Source: Bartonella callosciuri
GTDB taxonomy: Bacteria; Pseudomonadota; Alphaproteobacteria; Rhizobiales; Rhizobiaceae
Assembly: GCF_014203215.1 (NCBI RefSeq)
Contig: NZ_JACHIM010000002.1
Span: 242,541-306,540, forward strand
Length of the DNA: 64,000 nucleotides
Direction of reading: 5' to 3'
Numbering within the stretch: position 1 is the first letter of the stretch; the number at the start of each line of letters is the position of its first letter. Shown piece by piece: positions 38,391-48,498 of this stretch. The notes below the pieces were generated by a model, which saw only the letters and a program-made list of their open reading frames with translations, ran no database searches and was not told where the DNA came from. Both the position numbers and the translations under genes were made by a program.

Positions 38391-39902
38391 ATGGTTAAAA
38401 AAACTTTCTTCACAACATTGGCCGCAGTAAGTTTTTCTGCTGCTTTGGAAACTGCACTATTTTTTAGTGGATGTGGATCAAGCTTGTGGATGACAGAGGC
38501 GCATGCAAATTCTGTATTTACTTCATTAGTGCAGCAGCCAGGATTTGCGGATATTGTTTCTCAAGTAAAATCTGCGGTTGTTTCAGTACAAGTGAAGAGC
38601 AATAAAAAGAAAAAAGAGTGGTTCTTTAGTGATTTTTTTAGCGGTCCGGGTCTTGACCAATTACCAGATCAACATCCGTTGAAAAAGTTTTTTGAGGAAT
38701 TTTATGATCGTGATAAATCTAGAAACAAGTCTTTAAAACGTTCGCAAAAACTTCGTCCTATAGCTTTTGGATCGGGCTTTTTTATTTCGTCTGATGGTTA
38801 TATTGTAACCAATAATCATGTGATTTCTGATGGCACAAGTTACACTGTTGTTCTTGATGATGGTACAGAACTGAATGCAAAGCTCATTGGGATGGATAAG
38901 CGAACCGACCTTGCAGTCTTGAAAGTAGATGAAAAAAGAAAATTTTCATATGTTGATTTTGGTGATGATTCAAAACTTCGCATTGGTGATTGGGTTGTTG
39001 CTATCGGTAATCCATTTGGTCTTGGTGGAACTGTGACAGCAGGGATTGTTTCGGCACGTGGGCGTGATATTGGCACTGGTGTTTATGATGATTTTATTCA
39101 AATTGATGCTGCTGTTAATCGAGGAAACTCTGGCGGTCCAACTTTTGATCTTAACGGAAAGGTTGTTGGAGTTAATACAGCAATTTTTTCTCCCTCTGGC
39201 GGAAATGTTGGGATTGCTTTTGCTATCCCGGCAGGGACAGCAAAGCAGGTTGTGCAACAACTTATTGAAAAAGGTTCGGTTCAGCGTGGTTGGCTGGGAG
39301 TCCAAATTCAGCCTGTAACGAAGGAAATTTCTGAATCAATGGGTTTGAAAGAGGCCAAAGGTGCTTTGGTTACTGATCCATTAAAAGGACCAGCAGAAAA
39401 GGCTGGTATCAAGGCAGGTGATGTAATTATTTCTGTGAATGGTGAAAAAATTACGGATGCTCGTGATTTAGCAAAGCGGATTGCGAATATTAGACCAGGA
39501 GAAACAACGACCATAGGTATTTGGAGATCTGGCAAAGAGGAGAATATCAAGGTTAAACTTGATTCAATGCCTGAAGACGAAGGTAAAAAAGAAGGCTCAA
39601 AGCATTCAAATAGATCCAGTGATTTGGATGAAACATTGGAAGATTATGGTTTGATTGTTGCTCCTTCTGATGATGATTTAGGATTGGTTGTAACTGATGT
39701 CGATTCAGATTCAGATGCTGCAGACAAAGGAATACGCCCTGGTGATGTGATTATAACAGTGAATAATAAACAAGTTAAAAAGGTATCTGATATTATTGAC
39801 GCAATCAAGAGTGCTCAAAAGCTAGGACGAAAAGCTATACTTTTACAAGTGCGGACAAATGACCAAAATCGTTTTGTCGCTCTTCCAATTTTCAAAAAGT
39901 AA
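38391..39902 (+). CDS. htrA: Periplasmic serine protease Do-like HtrA/DegP
   Basis: 503 residues from the ATG at 38391, preceded by AGGAG; an in-frame TTG at 38370 is less likely. A long signal peptide ends near AHAN (about residue 40). The triad is H143 in VTNNHVISDG, D173 in KRTDLAVLK and S247 in RGNSGGPTFD. Two PDZ domains follow (about 290-380 and 410-495). It degrades or refolds damaged envelope proteins; HtrA is a known immunodominant antigen in Bartonella. Position after ccmH matches the cycHJKL-degP order in rhizobia. Confidence 0.95.
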   Translation: MVKKTFFTTLAAVSFSAALETALFFSGCGSSLWMTEAHANSVFTSLVQQPGFADIVSQVKSAVVSVQVKSNKKKKEWFFSDFFSGPGLDQLPDQHPLKKFFEEFYDRDKSRNKSLKRSQKLRPIAFGSGFFISSDGYIVTNNHVISDGTSYTVVLDDGTELNAKLIGMDKRTDLAVLKVDEKRKFSYVDFGDDSKLRIGDWVVAIGNPFGLGGTVTAGIVSARGRDIGTGVYDDFIQIDAAVNRGNSGGPTFDLNGKVVGVNTAIFSPSGGNVGIAFAIPAGTAKQVVQQLIEKGSVQRGWLGVQIQPVTKEISESMGLKEAKGALVTDPLKGPAEKAGIKAGDVIISVNGEKITDARDLAKRIANIRPGETTTIGIWRSGKEENIKVKLDSMPEDEGKKEGSKHSNRSSDLDETLEDYGLIVAPSDDDLGLVVTDVDSDSDAADKGIRPGDVIITVNNKQVKKVSDIIDAIKSAQKLGRKAILLQVRTNDQNRFVALPIFKK

Positions 39903-39982
39903 CACTTAATTAATTGTAGGGCAGAGGTTTTGTAGATCTCTGTTCTACAATGGAATTTGATAAAATAACGGAGATACGTTTT

Positions 39983-40669
39983 ATGAGGATACTCGTTATC
40001 GAAGACGATCATGAAATGGGGCGTTATCTCGAAAAAGCTTTTGGGGAGGCAGGGCATACAGTTGATGTTGCGTATGATGGGGATACTGGGTATGCTTTAG
40101 CTGACACGGAAAATTATGACGTTATGGTTGTTGATCGGATGCTTTTGCATCGTGATGGTCTTTCTATTATTGCGGAATTGCGTGCTAAAGGTAATGAAAC
40201 ACCAGTTCTCATCCTTTCAGCTTTAGGACAAGTGAACGATCGTGTGAAGGGTTTGCGTGCAGGGGGTGATGATTACTTGACAAAGCCCTATGCTTTTTCT
40301 GAACTTCTTGCTCGTGTCGAAGTGCTGCAACGACGGAAAAATCCTAAAGAGGCAGAAACTGTTTATCGTGTGGGCAATCTTGAGCTTGATCGGTTAGCAC
40401 ACACAGTAAAACGGGGGGACCGAAATATTGCATTGCAACCCCGCGAGTTTCGTTTACTTGAATATCTGATGCGATATGCAGGTCAGGTTGTTACACGCAC
40501 GATGCTTTTAGAAAATGTTTGGGATTACCATTTTGATCCACAAACAAATGTCATTGATGTTCATATATCCCGTTTGAGAGCAAAAATTGAAAAAGATTTT
40601 AATACTCCACTTCTCCATACTGTGCGTGGAGCTGGATATATGTTGAAAGCTTCAGATCACAAAATATGA
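39983..40669 (+). CDS. OmpR-family response regulator
   Basis: 228 residues from the ATG at 39983 (GGAG upstream, MRILVIEDD start). The phosphorylated aspartate lies in VMVVDRMLLHRDG, the lysine in DDYLTKPYA, and a winged-helix DNA-binding domain fills the C-terminus (VIDVHISRLRAKIEKDF). It forms an ATGA overlap with the kinase gene that follows. The pair lies between htrA and glnE as in S. meliloti. No target is known to me; envelope stress control of htrA is a reasonable guess from position only. Confidence 0.9.
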   Translation: MRILVIEDDHEMGRYLEKAFGEAGHTVDVAYDGDTGYALADTENYDVMVVDRMLLHRDGLSIIAELRAKGNETPVLILSALGQVNDRVKGLRAGGDDYLTKPYAFSELLARVEVLQRRKNPKEAETVYRVGNLELDRLAHTVKRGDRNIALQPREFRLLEYLMRYAGQVVTRTMLLENVWDYHFDPQTNVIDVHISRLRAKIEKDFNTPLLHTVRGAGYMLKASDHKI

Positions 40670-42048
40670 ATCATTTGATCAATATAATGCGCACAACTGC
40701 GCTAAGGCTTTCAGCACTTTATATCTTATTGTTTGGGTTAGTTGCAACAGGACTTTCTATTTATATGACAGCGTTTTCTGCTTCATTATTAACAGAGCAA
40801 ACGGAACAGGCTTTACATGAAGAATTAAGCTATATCGAAAATGCTTATAAGTATGGTGGAGTCCCTTTATTAATGCGTACTATTGATTATCGTTCACGAC
40901 AACCAGGGGCTTTTCTTTATCTTGTCACTGACTCTATGGGGCGTATTTTAGCAGGCAATGTGGCACGTATTGAATTAGGTCTTTTGAATCAGAATGGCTT
41001 TATTTCAAATTCTTTTTTGTATTCACGTTTCGGAGAACATGGCAAAACAAGTGAACATCGCGCTTTGGCAATTATTGTTGAGTTGCCCAATGCTATGAAA
41101 ATTCTTATAGGGCGGGATTTGGATGAACCAGAACGTTTTGCAGCGGTTATTCGTAAAGCAGTAATGATTGCTCTGGCAGCAATGGTTGGAGGGGCTCTAC
41201 TCATATGGTTTTTTGTTGGTAGGCGTGCATTGCAAAGGATCGATCATGTAACAGCTGCATCACAGCGCTTGATGGACGGTGATTTCAGTGGGCGTTTACC
41301 TGTTTCTGGAGTAGGTGATGAGTTTGATCGATTGTCGGCTAATCTTAATGTTATGTTAGACCGCATTGAAGAATTAAATATTGGTTTGCGTCAAGTGTCG
41401 GATAATATTGCTCATGATCTTAAGACACCGCTGACACGTCTTAGAAATCGCGCTGAAGAAGCGCTTTCGGGGCAAAAAACCAAGCTTGAATATCGTCAGG
41501 CACTTGATGGTGTCATTGCTGAATCAGATCAACTTATTCGTACTTTTAATGCTATTTTAATGATTTCACGTCTTGAAGCCAGCAGTGCAATTGAGCATCT
41601 TGAGATAATGAATATGAAGCTGATCCTTGAAGATGCCGTTGAACTTTATGAACCTTTTGCTGAAGAATCAGGTGTTTTACTTCGGTTAGGAGATACATTT
41701 GATAAAGAGCTTAAATTGAATCGTGAGCTTGTTGCACAATCGATTTTTAATCTTATTGATAATGCAATTAAATATGCATCTAAAGATGGAAGGAAGGCGG
41801 AAGTTTGCTTGTCGATGGAATATCGTGATGAGCATTTATTGGTTGTCGTTAGTGATAATGGTCCAGGAATTGCAGTGGCTAAACGTGAAAAAGTAATAGA
41901 ACGATTTGTTCGCCTTGAAGAAAGTCGTACGCAGCCCGGTTTTGGTATTGGTTTAAGTATAGCAAAAGCTGTTATGAAACTTCATGGGGGAGAACTTTTA
42001 CTTGAAAATGCAAATCCAGGGCTTAGGGCTGTTTTATTATTTCCTTAA
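40666..42048 (+). CDS. Sensor histidine kinase (partner of the htrA-linked regulator)
   Basis: 460 residues. Two membrane segments (about 8-35 and 165-185) bracket a periplasmic sensor domain, then HAMP (about 186-240) with GDFSGRLPVSGVGDEFDRL. The phosphorylated histidine is in DNIAHDLKTPLTRL, and the ATP domain has LIDNAIKYA, SDNGPGI and FGIGLSIAKAV. It overlaps the regulator stop by four bases, so the two form a two-component system. The signal is unknown. Confidence 0.9.
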   Translation: MNHLINIMRTTALRLSALYILLFGLVATGLSIYMTAFSASLLTEQTEQALHEELSYIENAYKYGGVPLLMRTIDYRSRQPGAFLYLVTDSMGRILAGNVARIELGLLNQNGFISNSFLYSRFGEHGKTSEHRALAIIVELPNAMKILIGRDLDEPERFAAVIRKAVMIALAAMVGGALLIWFFVGRRALQRIDHVTAASQRLMDGDFSGRLPVSGVGDEFDRLSANLNVMLDRIEELNIGLRQVSDNIAHDLKTPLTRLRNRAEEALSGQKTKLEYRQALDGVIAESDQLIRTFNAILMISRLEASSAIEHLEIMNMKLILEDAVELYEPFAEESGVLLRLGDTFDKELKLNRELVAQSIFNLIDNAIKYASKDGRKAEVCLSMEYRDEHLLVVVSDNGPGIAVAKREKVIERFVRLEESRTQPGFGIGLSIAKAVMKLHGGELLLENANPGLRAVLLFP

Positions 42049-42152
42049 AGGTGTTTTTGCTTCATTTTTCTACTTTTACAGGGAACGACTATTTCTTTTT
42101 TTGAGTATGATGCAATAGAAGGGGAGGCAAAGTGCTTTTCAAGGGAGTGTAG

Positions 42153-45077
42153 ATGAAAAATGCTTTTTTAAAAACACAGCTTCTCCCTTTATGTCCCCTT
42201 GATGAGAATGGTTCTCAATGGTTGAATGACATGGAAGAGCAAGCGAGAAACGAAAATTTAAAATCGCTTGTTTCCTATATTTCAGACAAGGGAAAGCAAA
42301 TTGATTTTGTAAGCGCAGTTATGACCTTATCACCTTTTTTGCGTGGGGTCTTAATCACCAACCCATCCTATCTCAGTCCCTTATTGAATGTCGATATAGA
42401 AACGAGGTTAAGCGAAATTATAGATGATATTGTGGTTCTTGATAAGAGTGAGTCTATTCATGAAACTGCATTAATGGCGGCTTTAAGACAAAAAAAACGG
42501 GAAGCACATGTTCTTATTGCTTTAGCTGATTTGAGTGGTGTCTTTACTTGTGAAGTTTCCTGTGCTTGGTTGACACGTTTGGGTGAAGTAGCATTAGGTG
42601 TAGCTCTACGTTTTCTTTTAAGAGAAGCACATGATCATGGTAAAATAAGTTTATCGAGCCGTGATGATCCAGAAAAAGACTGTGGTTTAATCATTTTAGG
42701 GATGGGAAAGTTAGGAGCAGGAGAATTAAATTATTCTTCTGACATTGATCTTATTGTTTTTATTGATGAAATGTCACCTCATATTGGGAATCTTTCTGAG
42801 AGTGTCGATTTCTTCTCTAAGATGGTACGCCGATTAATTCACATCATTCAAGAACGTACTGTGGAGGGATATGTCTTCCGTCTTGATTTTCGGCTTCGAC
42901 CAGATCCAAGTTCAACTCCTTTGGCCTTACCAGTAAGGACTGCGTTGCGTTATTACGAGGGGCGTGGACAAAATTGGGAGCGGGCAGCTATGATTAAAGC
43001 ACGTCCAGTTGCTGGCGATAAAAAAGCAGGTTTTAACTTTCTTAAAGAGCTTTTTCCTTATGTGTGGCGGAAATATTTAGATTATGCTGCTATTGCTGAT
43101 ATCCATTCAATCAAACGTCAAATCCATTCTTATAAAAATTATGGTCAAATTGCTGCTTATGGCCATAATGTAAAATTAGGGCGTGGTGGTATTCGTGAGA
43201 TTGAGTTTTTTGTCCAGACACAACAACTTATTGCTGGTGGGCGCTTTCCTCAATTACGTGGGCGTCAGACAGTTGCAATGTTGAAAGAACTTCACACACT
43301 TGGCTGGATCAGTCAAAAAACGAGAGATAGCCTTATAAAAAGCTATGTTTTTTTGCGGAATGTGGAACATCGCATTCAGATGCTTGCAGATGAACAAACG
43401 CATCTTCTACCAAATGATGTTTCTCAATTCACAAGTGTTGCATATTTAATGGGCTATCAAGAAACTAGCAGCTTTATCCATGATTTATTAAAAACGCTTC
43501 AAGTTGTTGAAAAGCATTATGCAGCGTTGTTTGAGAACGAGCAAGAGCTTGGTTTAGAAATTGGCAATTTAGTTTTTACGGGTGAAGAAGATGATCCAGA
43601 GACATTAATAACATTAAGCCGTTTAGGTTTTGAAAGAGCGAGTGATATTTGTCGTATTATGCGAACACTTCATTGTGGTCGTTATAAAGCTACTCAATCT
43701 GCGGAAGCACGTGAGAGATTAACAGAATTGACTCCAGCACTTTTAAAGGCTTTTGGTGCGACAAAACGGGCTGATGAAGTGATGTTGTGTTTTGATAGTT
43801 TTTTACAGGGGTTACCTTCAGGCATTCAGCTTTTTAGCCTTTTACAATCGAATCCCTCTCTTTTGGATATGTTGGTGCTTATTATGGGGGCTGCTCCGCG
43901 TCTTGCGGAAATTATTACACGTAAACCACATGTTTTTGATGGGATGTTAGACCCAGCAATTTTTTCAGAATTGCCCACAAAAGCTTACCTAAAAAAACGC
44001 CTTGAATGTTTTCTTGAAGGTGTTTCTTCGTATGAAGAAATTCTTGATAATTTAAGGATTTTTGCTGATGAGCAACGTTTTTTGATTGGTATTCGGATTT
44101 TGAATGGGGCAATTACGGGAGAAAGAGCAGGTTTTGCGTTTACTGCACTTGCGGATCTTATGATTGCAAAAACGTTTACTGCGGTTCAAAAAGAGTTTTC
44201 TCGTCTTCATGGCAATGTTAAAGGAGGCCGTGTTGGCATACTGGGTATGGGTAAGCTTGGAAGCCGTGAATTAACTGCTGGTTCAGATGTTGACCTTATT
44301 TTGCTTTATGAACATGATGAAGATGCCGAAATATCTGATGGAGAAAAACCTCTTTCTATTCCTCAATATTATACTCGTTTGACACAGCGTTTGGTTGCAG
44401 CTTTATCTACTCTCACAAGTCAAGGCATTCTTTATGCAGTTGATTTAAGATTACGGCCATTAGGCAATAAGGGACCCGTTGCTGTTTCTTTTCAATTTTT
44501 TAAGAAATATTATCGCAATGAAGCGTGGATATGGGAACATCTTGCTTTAACACGGGCGCGGGGTATCACTGGGGATCCTGATTTTTTACAAAAATTAGAA
44601 AATGAAGTTTGTGCAATTATTGCTTTTGCTCGTAATAAGAACGATGTAGCAAAAGCAGTATGTGAAATGCGTACTTTGATTGAAAAAGAAAAACCGCCAG
44701 AAAATCGATGGGATTTTAAAACGATGCCGGGTGGTATCATGGATCTGGAGTTTATTGCCCAGTTTGCTCTGATTACGCATGTGATTGAGTTTAAGATTGG
44801 AGCAACTACAGCGGATATTTTGGCCCACTTACCGAATAGTTTTCTTCATCAGTCGTTTATTTCTGATTTACATCACGCCTATGTCCTTTATACAAATTTG
44901 AGCCAAATTATACGACTTTGTCTAAATGATTCCCTTGACCCTGATGATATGCCACCTGGATTAAGCGACCTTTTATTAAGCAGTGTTGGAGAACCTGATT
45001 TACTTCGTATTGAAAAATTAATTGAGGAAATTGGGCAATCAGTATGTTCAATTTTTACACATGTAATGAAATATTGA
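42153..45077 (+). CDS. glnE: Glutamine synthetase adenylyltransferase/deadenylylase
   Basis: 974 residues. GlnE adds and removes AMP on glutamine synthetase to match its activity to nitrogen supply. The two nucleotidyltransferase domains are visible: GMGKLGAGELNYSSDIDLI in the N-terminal half (removal) and GMGKLGSRELTAGSDVDLIL in the C-terminal half (addition), each with its D-x-D metal pair. Length is normal and no disruption was seen. It follows the two-component kinase by about 100 bases. Confidence 0.96.
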   Translation: MKNAFLKTQLLPLCPLDENGSQWLNDMEEQARNENLKSLVSYISDKGKQIDFVSAVMTLSPFLRGVLITNPSYLSPLLNVDIETRLSEIIDDIVVLDKSESIHETALMAALRQKKREAHVLIALADLSGVFTCEVSCAWLTRLGEVALGVALRFLLREAHDHGKISLSSRDDPEKDCGLIILGMGKLGAGELNYSSDIDLIVFIDEMSPHIGNLSESVDFFSKMVRRLIHIIQERTVEGYVFRLDFRLRPDPSSTPLALPVRTALRYYEGRGQNWERAAMIKARPVAGDKKAGFNFLKELFPYVWRKYLDYAAIADIHSIKRQIHSYKNYGQIAAYGHNVKLGRGGIREIEFFVQTQQLIAGGRFPQLRGRQTVAMLKELHTLGWISQKTRDSLIKSYVFLRNVEHRIQMLADEQTHLLPNDVSQFTSVAYLMGYQETSSFIHDLLKTLQVVEKHYAALFENEQELGLEIGNLVFTGEEDDPETLITLSRLGFERASDICRIMRTLHCGRYKATQSAEARERLTELTPALLKAFGATKRADEVMLCFDSFLQGLPSGIQLFSLLQSNPSLLDMLVLIMGAAPRLAEIITRKPHVFDGMLDPAIFSELPTKAYLKKRLECFLEGVSSYEEILDNLRIFADEQRFLIGIRILNGAITGERAGFAFTALADLMIAKTFTAVQKEFSRLHGNVKGGRVGILGMGKLGSRELTAGSDVDLILLYEHDEDAEISDGEKPLSIPQYYTRLTQRLVAALSTLTSQGILYAVDLRLRPLGNKGPVAVSFQFFKKYYRNEAWIWEHLALTRARGITGDPDFLQKLENEVCAIIAFARNKNDVAKAVCEMRTLIEKEKPPENRWDFKTMPGGIMDLEFIAQFALITHVIEFKIGATTADILAHLPNSFLHQSFISDLHHAYVLYTNLSQIIRLCLNDSLDPDDMPPGLSDLLLSSVGEPDLLRIEKLIEEIGQSVCSIFTHVMKY

Positions 45078-45446
45078 ATATATTTTATAGTACTTTATGA
45101 AATTTATTGTATGGGATTGTTAGATAAAATATTACGATATTTTAGGTACACGTATTCTTTCTTACTACATTGACAAAGAAATTATAATGAGAAAAAAGAA
45201 TAAAAATCTCTATTTAAAAATTTTTCTTTAAAAAAATAATACAATAAATCTACACCTAATTATAGAATATGGGAAATGATGAGAAATATTACAGCAAATC
45301 ATAGAAAATTTTATAAATTATTTATTAATTTCTTGTGTTTTTCAATATATTTTTTATATTACTGTATCATTTTTACTACAGATTTTTTGAAAAAAATATG
45401 AAAATATTTAACTATTAGTGTCACATTAGCTTTTAGGGGAGCAATT
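45078..45446. promoter_or_regulatory. Upstream region of the Hbp-family gene
   Basis: 369 very AT-rich bases. The ribosome site AGGGGAG (45434-45440) is strong. Hbp genes in Bartonella are reported to be regulated by Irr according to haem, but I could not recognise an operator here with certainty. Confidence 0.35.
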
Positions 45447-46274
45447 ATGACTAAAAAATATTTAATCACAACATCTATTTTTTCTTTAATTTTAGTTTCT
45501 GCGGTACAGGCTGCGGATGTTATTCTACCAGAACAGCCGGCACCTGTTGTTTCTGCACCTGCTTTTTCTTGGACAGGGTTTTATCTTGGAGGCCTAGTTG
45601 GTGGTCTTTCAAGTAGCACTGCTTTGAGTTATTTAGAAGATGGGGATACAGGAAAATGGATACCTGTGGGAAAGGAATTATTGCCTAAACTTTCTGGTTT
45701 CACAGGTGGCATTTATGCGAGTTCTAATCTTGATATTGACAGTGGCTTTGTTATAGGTATTGATACGGATATAATATTGTCTGGTCAAAAAGATGCCAAA
45801 GATATCAAGCCGTTGCAAGGAAGTAAAATGAAACTAAGGCGAGATAGTCTAGAAGGAACAAGTTGGGGAATAGAGTCCAGGGATTCTCTAGGGACGTCTT
45901 CTGATATTGTGCATCATACTTTAAACCAAAAATGGTTTGGTGCTACACGGTTACGAGTTGGTTTTGCTGTTGATCGTATGATGCCTTATATTGCGGGGGG
46001 GGTTGCTTATACGCAGCTTCAAAATATTTTTACGAAGGCAGCAGATAGAACAAGTAAAAAAGCTGTTAGTGTTTCTGATTTACTGCATGATGAGAAAAAG
46101 ACTATGATTGGTTATACCCTTGGGGGAGGGGTTGATTTCGCAATGACTGATAATGTTATTGTGCGTGCGGAATACCGTTACTCAGATTATGGTAAGAAGA
46201 AATTTGCACAGGAAAAAATTGAAATGGGTTACAAAACGGATGATTTTCGCGTGGGGGTAGCTTACAAATTTTAA
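45447..46274 (+). CDS. Hbp/Omp25-Omp31 family outer-membrane haem-binding protein
   Basis: 275 residues. The signal peptide (1-22) ends in VQA before ADVILPEQP. Typical family blocks follow: FSWTGFYLGGLVGG, MMPYIAGGVAYTQL, GYTLGGGVDFAM, VIVRAEYRYSDYG and the C-terminal VGVAYKF, whose final phenylalanine is the outer-membrane assembly signal. It forms a small beta-barrel. In Bartonella this family (HbpA-E) binds haem and extracellular ligands; which member this is cannot be settled. It has a strong ribosome site and its own terminator, so it is a single-gene unit sitting between glnE and pleC. Confidence 0.9.
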   Translation: MTKKYLITTSIFSLILVSAVQAADVILPEQPAPVVSAPAFSWTGFYLGGLVGGLSSSTALSYLEDGDTGKWIPVGKELLPKLSGFTGGIYASSNLDIDSGFVIGIDTDIILSGQKDAKDIKPLQGSKMKLRRDSLEGTSWGIESRDSLGTSSDIVHHTLNQKWFGATRLRVGFAVDRMMPYIAGGVAYTQLQNIFTKAADRTSKKAVSVSDLLHDEKKTMIGYTLGGGVDFAMTDNVIVRAEYRYSDYGKKKFAQEKIEMGYKTDDFRVGVAYKF

Positions 46275-46300
46275 GTTATCGTAGGATTAAATTATTGAGA

Positions 46301-46332
46301 AGTCCCATTTTGAATGGGACTTTTTATTTTTT
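46301..46332 (+). terminator. Rho-independent terminator of the Hbp-family gene
   Basis: AGTCCCATT (46301-46309) pairs perfectly with AATGGGACT (46313-46321) around a 3-base loop and is followed by a T-rich run to 46332. It lies 26 bases after the stop codon. Confidence 0.9.
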
Positions 46333-47969
46333 ATATGTGCTGGAGAGTATTTTAAAAGAGAAATATTGTATATATTTTGAGTATTTCTGCTGGTATTTTT
46401 CTCTATTTTTTCAATGTCATAAATTGTTTTATTGAGGAAATAAAAAAGAGCACAAATGCAAAGAATTTTAAGATAATAAGACTACGCTCAGAATATAATG
46501 GATATTAGGAAAATTGAATATTTTATGCTTTGTAATAAATAATATAGAGTGATTTATTGGCACAAAAGTAAATATTAATCTAAAACTATGATTGAAACAG
46601 AGAAAGCATAATTATCTCAATTATTTTTAAACAGACCTTATAACTTTTTATATTGAATATAATAGCAGAGAATAAACTTAATTGTTTATTATTTCTATTA
46701 GATATAAAAATTGGTTATTTGTGCATTGCAATAGGGATCTTTGTGTGGCTAAAGACCTATTTTGGAACGATTTGAATATAGTTTTATAGAGCATCTTAAT
46801 ACGAGATTTGTAGTAATGTTAGGGAACGAGAAAATACAATAACGGAGTTGGTTTCTTACTTCATAAGAATAATAAGAGTGTGGTATCAGTGAGTTTTATG
46901 CGTAGTGGGCTTATAGTACTAGAAAGAGGATTCGATAAAAGGTAAGGTATTTTTTTCAAGTAAGTCTATGAATCAGGAATATAATGAATATACACTTTTT
47001 CGAAAATTTTATGATACTCATTAAAAACGTGAAGAAGAAAAACAAAAGGTGTTCTGCAATCTATTTTAAAACAGTACTAAGAATACTCTAAAAACCATGA
47101 AGTCGAATGAAAAGGAGATTATTATAAGACTGTAAACCGTTTTTTACCCTTGTAGTTTCTATTCTTCTTCAATAAGTGTGTTTGTTATCCGAGATAAATC
47201 AGATCAATATACAAAATTCTTTTACTTTAAATTTAGCAGACAAAGTCAATACAATATGTAAAATATTCGATTGTTTCAATCCCTGTTTCAAATAAGGTGA
47301 AGTTTCTTAAATCTAAAGTGTATGCTTTTATAAAAATGAGCCGTTGAGAATATTAAGGGTAATATATAGTGAATCAATAAAATGCGCTAATAAAAGAACT
47401 TCGCTTTTAAATGAAAACAGTGCGTGGATTTTTTTAAAGAATAAGATCCTATTATAGGAAAAATTAATAAATCTAAATCTGTGAAAGAAGCTCTCCAACT
47501 GTTTGCATCATTTATGATAAATTTATAAAAATTTTATGTTTATTATCTAGAATATTCTTTGAGCTATGGCCTATAATACAGAAAGGCATTCTTGGAATTT
47601 TCATTTACGTTTTCTTTCAGAGATTTTTTATATTTTCCTATGTCGCTCAGGTTGATATTTTTCTATCAAAAGGTAAACATTTTTTTGGACTTTAGGTTAA
47701 AATGTCTACTGAATTTTTTCTAATATGTCGGAATTATACGTTTTATGGTGGCCACCATTTGATTTCTTATAGTCATTAGGATTGAAGCATAAAAGAGAGT
47801 TCAGCTTTTTATTGTTTTTTTCATCATTCCATGAAAATTGTTAAAGAATGTATGATTAGGGGATAGGGTGATTTTATCTTACCTTGTAAGCTTGTGATGA
47901 AAAAATCCCTTTTCTTTATTTTGTTTATGGGGTTCAAAATTTTTTAAAATATAAAGAAAGTGAAAGCGG
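46333..47969. other. 1.6 kb without genes between the Hbp gene and ogt
   Basis: No frame longer than a few dozen codons is believable. A short protein-like stretch near 46968-47080 (MNQEYNEYTLFRKFYDTH, then a stop) may be debris of a dead gene, but no family is evident. No tRNA, repeat or strong terminator was found. The length is unusual even for this window. Confidence 0.45.
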
Positions 47970-48491
47970 ATGAATATTTCTCAAAAAAGAATATTCTGTT
48001 TGAAAAATATCTCAATAGGAGGGCTTTTGGTAGCAAAGTCTCATAAAGGGATTTGTAACATAGCATTGGGAGATACGACAGAACAATTATTACAGGAATT
48101 CACCGTACGCTTTGGTGAAGTACAGAAAGTAGATGAGGACAGCATTTTTAAGAGAGAAATTGCACATATTGTTGCAATGATAGAAACGCCTCAGTTGGTA
48201 AGGAAACATGATTTCCCCTTAGATATAAATGGCACAGTTCTTCAGAAACAAGTATGGGCAGCATTATGTGAAGTAGCATGTGGCAAAACAGTTTCATATG
48301 AAGCCTTAGCGCAACGTATTGGTATGCCAAACGCTTTTCGTGCCGTTGCTAATGCATGTGCAAGTAATGAATTGGCATTAATTATTCCTTGCCATCGTGT
48401 GGTATACAAAAATGGTTTTATCTCTGGATATCGTTGGGGTATTTGGCGGAAAAAGATTTTACTACAACGGGAAAAAAATGGAGGTATTTAA
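47970..48491 (+). CDS. ogt: Methylated-DNA--protein-cysteine methyltransferase
   Basis: 173 residues. The enzyme moves the methyl group from O6-methylguanine to its own cysteine, C141 in IIPCHRVVYKNG, the signature of the family. The helix-turn-helix part GKTVSYEALAQRIGMPNAFR and the closing GYRWGIWRKKILLQRE are normal. The ATG at 47970 has AAAGTGAAAGCGG nearby as a weak ribosome site. The gene is convergent with pleC; only 7 bases separate the stops, so transcription must overlap. Confidence 0.93.
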   Translation: MNISQKRIFCLKNISIGGLLVAKSHKGICNIALGDTTEQLLQEFTVRFGEVQKVDEDSIFKREIAHIVAMIETPQLVRKHDFPLDINGTVLQKQVWAALCEVACGKTVSYEALAQRIGMPNAFRAVANACASNELALIIPCHRVVYKNGFISGYRWGIWRKKILLQREKNGGI

Positions 48492-48498
48492 AGAAGAT

